Assembly (NCBI GenBank): GCA_027483005.1
Contig: JAIXVN010000037.1
Coordinates: 1 to 18,507, forward strand
DNA from: Verrucomicrobiaceae bacterium
GTDB lineage: Bacteria; Verrucomicrobiota; Verrucomicrobiia; Verrucomicrobiales; Akkermansiaceae
Direction of reading: 5' to 3'
DNA length: 18,507 nucleotides
Part shown: positions 14,721 to 18,507 of the stretch, piece by piece
How positions within the stretch are numbered: the stretch's first letter is position 1
Layout: each line of letters begins with the position of its first letter
Translations under genes and position numbers: made by a program
Notes under the pieces: model-generated
The model's input: the letters and a program-made list of their open reading frames with translations, nothing else
Told to the model about the DNA's origin: nothing
Database searches by the model: none

Positions 14721-14789
14721 TCAATAGGTGGGCGGTACGCACGAAGGCGACCACCCGATGCGGGCGACAAACGCCAGGAAGCCCCTCAT
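14721..14789 (-). CDS. Candidate 22-aa leader peptide upstream of rhlE
   Basis: ATG at 14789 follows AAGGAG with a 4-nt gap, one of the clearest Shine-Dalgarno sites in the window. It encodes MRGFLAFVARIGWSPSCVPP plus TY and ends with TGA at 14721-14723. The helicase ATG comes 10 nt later and has no Shine-Dalgarno of its own. This layout would allow reinitiation or translation-coupled control of the helicase. The SD itself contains the palindrome GGAGCTCC, so it could also be hidden in a hairpin or dimer. The peptide is unlike known leader peptides I can recall; chance is possible. Confidence 0.4.
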   Translation of the reverse strand: MRGFLAFVARIGWSPSCVPPTY

Positions 14790-14839
14790 GGAGCTCCTTG
14801 CTTTCTGGTTGATTCACTCCACGTGAGGCGGAGGAGAAA

Positions 14840-14863
14840 CGGCCGGTTTGTCAAAAGCGGCCG
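14840..14863. repeat. CGGCCG-N12-CGGCCG dyad in the rhlE leader
   Basis: Two CGGCCG hexamers (14840-14845 and 14858-14863) flank a 12-nt loop. In the helicase mRNA they could pair as a 6-bp all-GC stem about 50 nt upstream of the leader ORF start. Confidence 0.3.
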
Positions 14864-14984
14864 ATGACGTTTGCAACCAGAAAACCGCGGGATACCCCCC
14901 AAAGAAACGGATGAAAACGGCCACTCCCTTGCGGGCGGCGGCGGGGTGGTAGCAGGCAACACGGGCCGCGCCTAGACAATTCGC

Positions 14985-15058
14985 ATCGTGGCGGCCCTTT
15001 CCAAGGGCCAAGCCCATCCCAATGCCTTGGCATGGCGCTTGGAAAGCGCCGCCACGAT
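14985..15058. repeat. REP/BIME-like inverted-repeat element
   Basis: Two 26-nt arms (14985-15010 and 15033-15058) are inverted copies that pair at 24 of 26 positions, with a 22-nt spacer. Each arm is also a hairpin by itself: GGCCCTT-TCC-AAGGGCC (14993-15009) and GGCGCTT-GGA-AAGCGCC (15034-15050). The two differences between arms are at the two sides of the same stem pair, C-G in the left arm and G-C in the right arm, so each hairpin stays perfect. The spacer adds smaller dyads (ATGCC-TT-GGCAT). The right arm ends on the first base of the GT9 stop codon complement, a typical place for REP-type elements. It may also end or stabilise the GT9 operon mRNA. Confidence 0.8.
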
Positions 15059-15993
15059 CAACCAAGCGCCTCCAGCACTTTCTCCAGCGTCAACTCGTTC
15101 TGGCAGCGCAGGTCCATCACGCACTTCGCGGCAAAGCACGGCGAGCACTCCACGTGGCGGCGCAGGATCGTGTGACGCTTGCCCAGCGGACGTTTCCAGG
15201 CCGGTTCGTTCGGGCCGAAGAGCACCACGCAGGTCGATCCGGCATGCGAGGCCAGATGCGGCAGCGAACCATCCGCCGCGATGACCTTTTCGTGCGCGGC
15301 GAGGATCGGCAGTGCCTCGCCCAGCGGTTCCAGCTCGGCGAAGCGCGCGTCATCGCCCAGAGCGGCCAGCAATTTCGCCGCCAGGCCGCCGCCGTTCGGG
15401 ACCGCGACGATCGTCGGACGCTTGCCGCTTTCGATCAGTGCCCGCGCGAGCTTTTCCCAACGCTCCAGCGGCCACTCGTGGCTGCGGCCGTAGTCGGAGT
15501 CCGGGGCCAGCAGCACCGTGCCAGGAACGTGCGGAATGCCGAGATCGACCGGCTCGAAAAATCCCGGCACACGGGTGTCGATGCCCATCGCTTCCGGAAT
15601 GGAAAGGTAGTGCCGCACGCGGTGTTCGACCGGTCCCGGCGCGGGCAGCGGCAGGGGATCGGTGAGAAGTTTCATCAGCGCTTTCTCGCCCGAAGGCCCG
15701 GTGCGGCGGGAAATCCTTGCCCGAGCGCAGGCCTCCGCCGCGATGCCTTCTTCCCAAGCGACCGCTGCTTCAAAGCCACCGAGTCCTTCCGCGATCGCTT
15801 TGGCTTTGGCCTTCGGGGAGTAGTGAAGGATCGAAAGCCCGGGCAGGGTTTTCCAGAAGGTCTCCTGCGCCTCCGGGCAAAGCATCGTCACCGGCAGGCC
15901 TGATGCCACGAGCGCCCGCACCGCAGGCACAGAAAAACACACCTCGTCCCAAGCCAGCGGAGCTGCGATCACCATGCCGTTCATCGCGCTCAC
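15058..15993 (-). CDS. Glycosyltransferase family 9 (LPS heptosyltransferase-like)
   Basis: 311-aa GT-B fold transferase, related to WaaC/WaaF enzymes that add ADP-heptose to lipid A core; the actual sugar is unknown. The N-terminal half has an atypical start, GMVIAAPLAWDEVCFSVPAVRAL, where family members usually show a Gly-Asp motif. The C-terminal donor-binding region is typical: AADGSLPHLASHAGSTCVVLFGPNEP. It is followed by the Cys-rich end common in this family: Cys283-x2-Cys286-x4-Cys291-x5-Cys297. The start is GTG at 15993, overlapping the stop of the upstream gene as GTGA; an ATG at 15984 is the alternative. It is the last gene of a three-gene operon, and its stop codon touches the REP-like element. 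It is presumably cytoplasmic or at the inner membrane face. Confidence 0.88.
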   Translation of the reverse strand: MSAMNGMVIAAPLAWDEVCFSVPAVRALVASGLPVTMLCPEAQETFWKTLPGLSILHYSPKAKAKAIAEGLGGFEAAVAWEEGIAAEACARARISRRTGPSGEKALMKLLTDPLPLPAPGPVEHRVRHYLSIPEAMGIDTRVPGFFEPVDLGIPHVPGTVLLAPDSDYGRSHEWPLERWEKLARALIESGKRPTIVAVPNGGGLAAKLLAALGDDARFAELEPLGEALPILAAHEKVIAADGSLPHLASHAGSTCVVLFGPNEPAWKRPLGKRHTILRRHVECSPCFAAKCVMDLRCQNELTLEKVLEALG

Positions 15994-17174
15994 TTTGAAT
16001 CAGGTTCCGGCAAGGGATCAACCGGGGTTTCGGGCTCGATGGTGTTTGGTGGGGGGGCGTTGGGCTCAATGGTGATACCGGTGACGTGATCTTCGGCGAC
16101 TTGAGTTTGAGCGGTTGGATTGTCGGGACCTTGTAGAAGACGTTCAATAAGACTAGCGTCAAAAAGGAGTCCAAGTCTCAGCTGAGCAGGTTGGAGAATC
16201 CGCGCTTGAGCTGGAATGTTCAACCAATGAGCCACCAAGTCCTGCTCCGGAGTTAAGGGAAACGCATCGCTAATCGAGAGGATGCCAAAGGACTGCCAGC
16301 TTGAGACCCCTGCATGGAAACCGTTGGTTGGTTCCGGAAGCTCCGTTAGAATGCCGTGGCGAGGATCCTGAATCGCGGCGCGTTCAACCGTGATCCACGG
16401 TGCCGCCACGACGTCCGCGCTGCTCTTTCCTTCGATCAGTTCACTCTTTCTGTCTGTTTTCCACTGCCGGAGTGTCAACTGATTCTGCTCCTTCGTCAGA
16501 TCACACAGATTCCACGGCGCATAAGCGTCCTTGAGCAGCCAGGTCGTGGGGTCCGCGTTCGGAGCAATCGGCGAATCATCTGGAATGCCTTCCGTCGGCT
16601 CCCTGACTTCGGTCACTCCGCCAATGCCCTGCTCAAAGGCCTCAATGTCCTTCCTGAGCAGCTCGTCCATCCTCGCGCGAGCTTGATTCTTCTGCTCCGA
16701 GCTGAGCTGAAGCGCTTCTGTTAGAGCCTCCAGATACCAAAGCTGCTGCTTGGCCCGCAGGGTTCCCTTCGGCGAGCGATCGACCTCATCCAACCCCGCC
16801 GCCTGGAAATCCGTGATCATCCAGCGGATTTCCTGGTCGGTCATGCCGCGTTTGGCGCGTTCGAGGTAGGTGGCGATCGGGTCGGTGGAGGGGAGGACCT
16901 TTCCGATCGGCCTGCGACCATCCGAGCGCACTTTCGTCGGCGCAGCCTTGGCTTTCGCAGCGACCCGGAAGATGGGCTCGCCGCCGTTGGAGACATGGAC
17001 GATCTGCCAGACGCCGAGGCCCGTCAGCAGGCAGGCGGCGATCAGGGTTTTGGAAATCCGTCTGCGCGGACCGGCCTCCGTTTCCTGATCGACGAGGGCC
17101 TCTAACAGAACATCGCGCTCCGGAAGAGGCTCCTCCGGCACGTGGCGTTCCAGCTCCTCGTCGGGCTCGTTCAA
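15990..17174 (-). CDS. Membrane-anchored orphan protein with repeated LTxEQ-like motifs
   Basis: 394-aa protein of no family I recognise. The acidic N-terminus (MNEPDEELERHVPEEP) and a basic patch precede one transmembrane helix at residues 43-60 (LIAACLLTGLGVWQIVHV), so most of the chain should face the periplasm. Helical stretches carry short motifs of the form L-S/T-x-E-Q: LSSEQKNQARARMDELL, LTKEQNQLTL and LTPEQDLVAHWL, plus LQPAQLRLGLL. Similar LTxEQ motifs are known from Spy/CpxP-like periplasmic proteins, but overall similarity is not evident. The C-terminus is Pro/Glu-rich. The start is TTG at 17174, overlapping the upstream stop as TTGA; no upstream ATG exists in frame before that stop and the next Met would remove the helix. 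The middle is less GC-rich than its neighbours (28 of 60 G/C at 16141-16200). Confidence 0.75.
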   Translation of the reverse strand: MNEPDEELERHVPEEPLPERDVLLEALVDQETEAGPRRRISKTLIAACLLTGLGVWQIVHVSNGGEPIFRVAAKAKAAPTKVRSDGRRPIGKVLPSTDPIATYLERAKRGMTDQEIRWMITDFQAAGLDEVDRSPKGTLRAKQQLWYLEALTEALQLSSEQKNQARARMDELLRKDIEAFEQGIGGVTEVREPTEGIPDDSPIAPNADPTTWLLKDAYAPWNLCDLTKEQNQLTLRQWKTDRKSELIEGKSSADVVAAPWITVERAAIQDPRHGILTELPEPTNGFHAGVSSWQSFGILSISDAFPLTPEQDLVAHWLNIPAQARILQPAQLRLGLLFDASLIERLLQGPDNPTAQTQVAEDHVTGITIEPNAPPPNTIEPETPVDPLPEPDSK

Positions 17175-17773
17175 AAGTCAGGGATGGGTTTCGACTGAAG
17201 CGTTGCGAAAAACTGCGGCAGGTGGTAGTCCGGCTCGCCATGGCCGAGCTTGTTGGCGGTCAGGAACCGCTGGGCGGGCGAGTTGAGGATGAAGGTGACG
17301 TTGCCCTTCGTCTCCGGGCCGAAGTCGATCCGGGCCTGCAGGACATCGAGCGCGATCGACATCGCCGCGACCCAGCCGCCGCTGGGGGCCAGTTCGTAGT
17401 AGGTTTGCACGTCCGGCATCGGCTCGTTGCGCGCTGCATCGCGGACCCGGGGGGCGGTGAATTCGCAGCTCCACCAGGCGCCATTTGGAGAAAGGTTAAG
17501 TTCTACGTAACGTCCGCTCTTCGGATCGGCCAGAAACAGCTCGGCGACGTCGTACTTCCAGAGCTCGGGTTGAAACTTCCCAGGGCGCGCCTGCGGATGG
17601 AGCAGCGCCGGGCTGGTGTGGGAGGCCAGGAACCAGAGTCGTTCGGCGTCCTTGGCCAGCGCGAACCCAGCAGCCGGCTGGAATCGGTCGCCAAACCAGT
17701 CAGCGCCCAGCCCGAAAATTGGCAGGTCGAGGTCGCCCCAGACGAGGGGTTTCAGGCTTTCAAAGAGGATCAT
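17171..17773 (-). CDS. CBM9/DOMON-like beta-sandwich protein
   Basis: 200-aa protein whose core resembles family 9 carbohydrate-binding modules and related DOMON-type sandwiches. ELWKYDVAELFLADPKSGRYVELNLSPNGAWWSCEF occupies about residues 70-105 (cited here in pieces: ELWKYDVAELFL, GRYVELNLSP, GAWWSCEF). It matches the typical W-x-D-x2-E-x-F, Y-x-E and SP-x2-x-W pattern. No signal peptide is seen, so it may be cytoplasmic, and binding of sugar is only inferred. The C-terminus carries EPDYHLPQFF. The ATG at 17773 is preceded by GGGAGG with a 3-nt gap. It is the first gene of the operon and its stop overlaps the TTG of the next gene. Together with the GT9 gene this suggests a role in handling surface glycans. 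Confidence 0.75.
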   Translation of the reverse strand: MILFESLKPLVWGDLDLPIFGLGADWFGDRFQPAAGFALAKDAERLWFLASHTSPALLHPQARPGKFQPELWKYDVAELFLADPKSGRYVELNLSPNGAWWSCEFTAPRVRDAARNEPMPDVQTYYELAPSGGWVAAMSIALDVLQARIDFGPETKGNVTFILNSPAQRFLTANKLGHGEPDYHLPQFFATLQSKPIPDF

Positions 17774-17829
17774 GCACCTCCCGTTAAACCCGCCCGGGCA
17801 GCGGGTCGAGCCGGAACCTTGGGTCGCGC

Positions 17830-17845
17830 CTCAAACTTTTTTGAG
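17830..17845. promoter_or_regulatory. 6-4-6 dyad in the divergent intergenic region
   Basis: CTCAAA, CTTT, TTTGAG lies midway in the 142-nt gap between the divergent CBM9-like and DUF1287 genes. It is suited to an operator controlling one or both sides. No confident -35/-10 pair was found next to it. Confidence 0.3.
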
Positions 17846-17915
17846 AAACTTCGTTCGGAGTTCGGAAAAGGTTCGCCAAATGCTTGGGTATCTGGCTTAA
17901 ACGCCCCGTCCCCAA

Positions 17916-18507
17916 ATGTCCCGCCGCACCAACCGTCCCACCGGTTTTTATGACGCCATCGAATACATCGGTCCGCGTCCGCAGAAGCCTCGTCGCTCCC
18001 GGCAGAATTTTTTCGGAGGCTGGGTCATCCTGCTCCTCTCGATCGGAGTCGCCTTCCTGTTTGGTCGCCCACTGATCAACTCCCTGAAGGCCGAGCAGAC
18101 CGGCACCTCGGTGGAAAATGTGGACCGCAGCATCGCCCGCCTGTCCACCTCGCCGGTCTTCGGTGAACGCCTTGCAGCCGCCGCCCTCCAGCAGACCAAG
18201 ATTCCCGTCACCTACGACACCACCTACCGCCAGATCAGCTTTCCGAACGGCGACATTCCGTCGGACAAGGGCAAGGCCGAGGACGTCATCATTCGTGGCT
18301 TCCGCGCGGTCGGCACCGACCTCCAGCAGCTCGTCCACGAGGACATGGAAAAGAATTTCCGTGAGTATCCGCAGGTGTATGGGGCATCTGCGCCGGATAC
18401 CAGCATCGACCACCGCCGCGCTGCGAACCTGAAGCGCTTCTTCGAGCGCCAGGGTGAAACGCTCAGCACCGCGCGCAATCCTTCCGAGTATCTTCCAGGC
18501 GACGTGG
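17916..18507 (+). CDS. DUF1287 family membrane-anchored protein, 3' end outside window
   Basis: First 197 codons of a protein open to the right edge. A basic N-terminus (SRRTNRPT, then RPQKPRRSRQ) precedes one transmembrane helix at residues 35-50 (GWVILLLSIGVAFLFG), so the domain is likely periplasmic. From about residue 99 the DUF1287 pattern is clear: TYDTTYRQISFPNGDIPSDKG, DVIIRGF (123-129), DLQQLVHEDM (135-144), PDTSIDHRRAANLKRFFERQG and YLPGDV at the end. This family is thought to be NlpC/P60-like. Members I remember have a G-x-C-x-D-V-V-I-R segment; here it reads GKAEDVIIR, with Ala121 where the Cys would be. E. coli YijF is a known member of unknown role. The ATG at 17916 has no clear Shine-Dalgarno. 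It is divergent from the CBM9-like gene. Confidence 0.88.
   Translation, partial: MSRRTNRPTGFYDAIEYIGPRPQKPRRSRQNFFGGWVILLLSIGVAFLFGRPLINSLKAEQTGTSVENVDRSIARLSTSPVFGERLAAAALQQTKIPVTYDTTYRQISFPNGDIPSDKGKAEDVIIRGFRAVGTDLQQLVHEDMEKNFREYPQVYGASAPDTSIDHRRAANLKRFFERQGETLSTARNPSEYLPGDV

Larger units (their letters stand above)
14711..15057. other. Long leader region of rhlE and repeat element
   Basis: 347 nt between the helicase and the GT9 gene. It holds the 22-codon leader ORF (14721-14789), a hairpin CGGCCG-N12-CGGCCG (14840-14863) and an inverted-repeat element (14985-15058). No convincing -35/-10 pair for the helicase could be fixed. A TTGACA on the minus strand in the loop of the 14840-14863 dyad lacks a good -10 at the right distance. 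Confidence 0.6.

Noticed and set aside
14711..14770. Upstream TTG start for the RhlE helicase
   Set aside because: The standard N-terminus TFDSFEL begins right at the ATG at 14710, and the region upstream is better explained by the separate leader ORF in another frame.
13502..14812. A 436-codon open frame on the plus strand, antisense to rhlE
   Set aside because: The minus strand encodes every DEAD-box motif in order; the plus frame is a GC-driven shadow.
17784..18413. A 209-codon minus-strand frame opposite the DUF1287 gene
   Set aside because: The plus strand shows the DUF1287 pattern and a transmembrane anchor; the minus frame would also cross the divergent promoter region.

Overview
The window is high-GC bacterial DNA (I counted 62% GC in one coding sample, 17041-17100). 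It holds 14 well-supported protein genes, and a 22-codon leader ORF is a plausible fifteenth. No rRNA, tRNA, CRISPR array, insertion sequence or phage gene was seen. The organism is Gram-negative: an RND-efflux adaptor, a lipoprotein with a lipobox, a GT9 (LPS heptosyltransferase-type) enzyme and a periplasmic-domain MscS channel all point to an outer membrane. The long signal peptidase I with a large insertion, the scarcity of Shine-Dalgarno sites and the many membrane-anchored orphan proteins suggest a verrucomicrobial relative (Luteolibacter/Haloferula-like). That is inference, not proof.

Left part, 1-3140. An MdtA-type RND efflux adaptor leaves the window to the left on the minus strand. 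Divergent from it is a tight plus-strand cluster of signal peptidase I, a trans-prenyltransferase of the squalene/phytoene synthase family, and a proline-rich lipoprotein. The gaps in the cluster are 8 and 21 nt.

Middle-left, 3141-6205, plus strand. A YheT-type alpha/beta hydrolase is followed by a vapBC-type toxin-antitoxin pair (RHH antitoxin, PIN toxin). The antitoxin start lies inside the 3' end of the hydrolase, and its promoter and a perfect operator-like dyad lie in the hydrolase coding sequence. A secreted SGNH/GDSL hydrolase follows.

Middle, 6218-14710, minus strand. A likely operon runs rsgA, then a membrane-anchored transglutaminase-like protein, then an MscS channel with a long periplasmic coiled-coil domain. 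Upstream of it lie a delta-9 type fatty acid desaturase, closed by a textbook intrinsic terminator, and an RhlE-type DEAD-box helicase. Desaturase, RNA helicase and ribosome-assembly GTPase side by side resemble a cold-acclimation neighbourhood. The helicase has a 22-codon ORF with a strong Shine-Dalgarno just upstream, a candidate translational control device.

Right part, 14711-18507. A compact inverted-repeat element (14985-15058) sits directly at the stop codon of a three-gene minus-strand operon: CBM9/DOMON-like protein, then a membrane-anchored orphan protein, then a GT9 glycosyltransferase. The genes are joined by 4-nt TTGA and GTGA overlaps. Divergent from this operon, a DUF1287 protein runs off the right edge. 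It appears to lack the cysteine usual in that family.

Nothing here is a clear new defence or biosynthetic system. The most notable items are the covarying repeat element, the helicase leader ORF, the rsgA-transglutaminase-mscS operon, the GT9 operon and the Cys-less DUF1287 protein.
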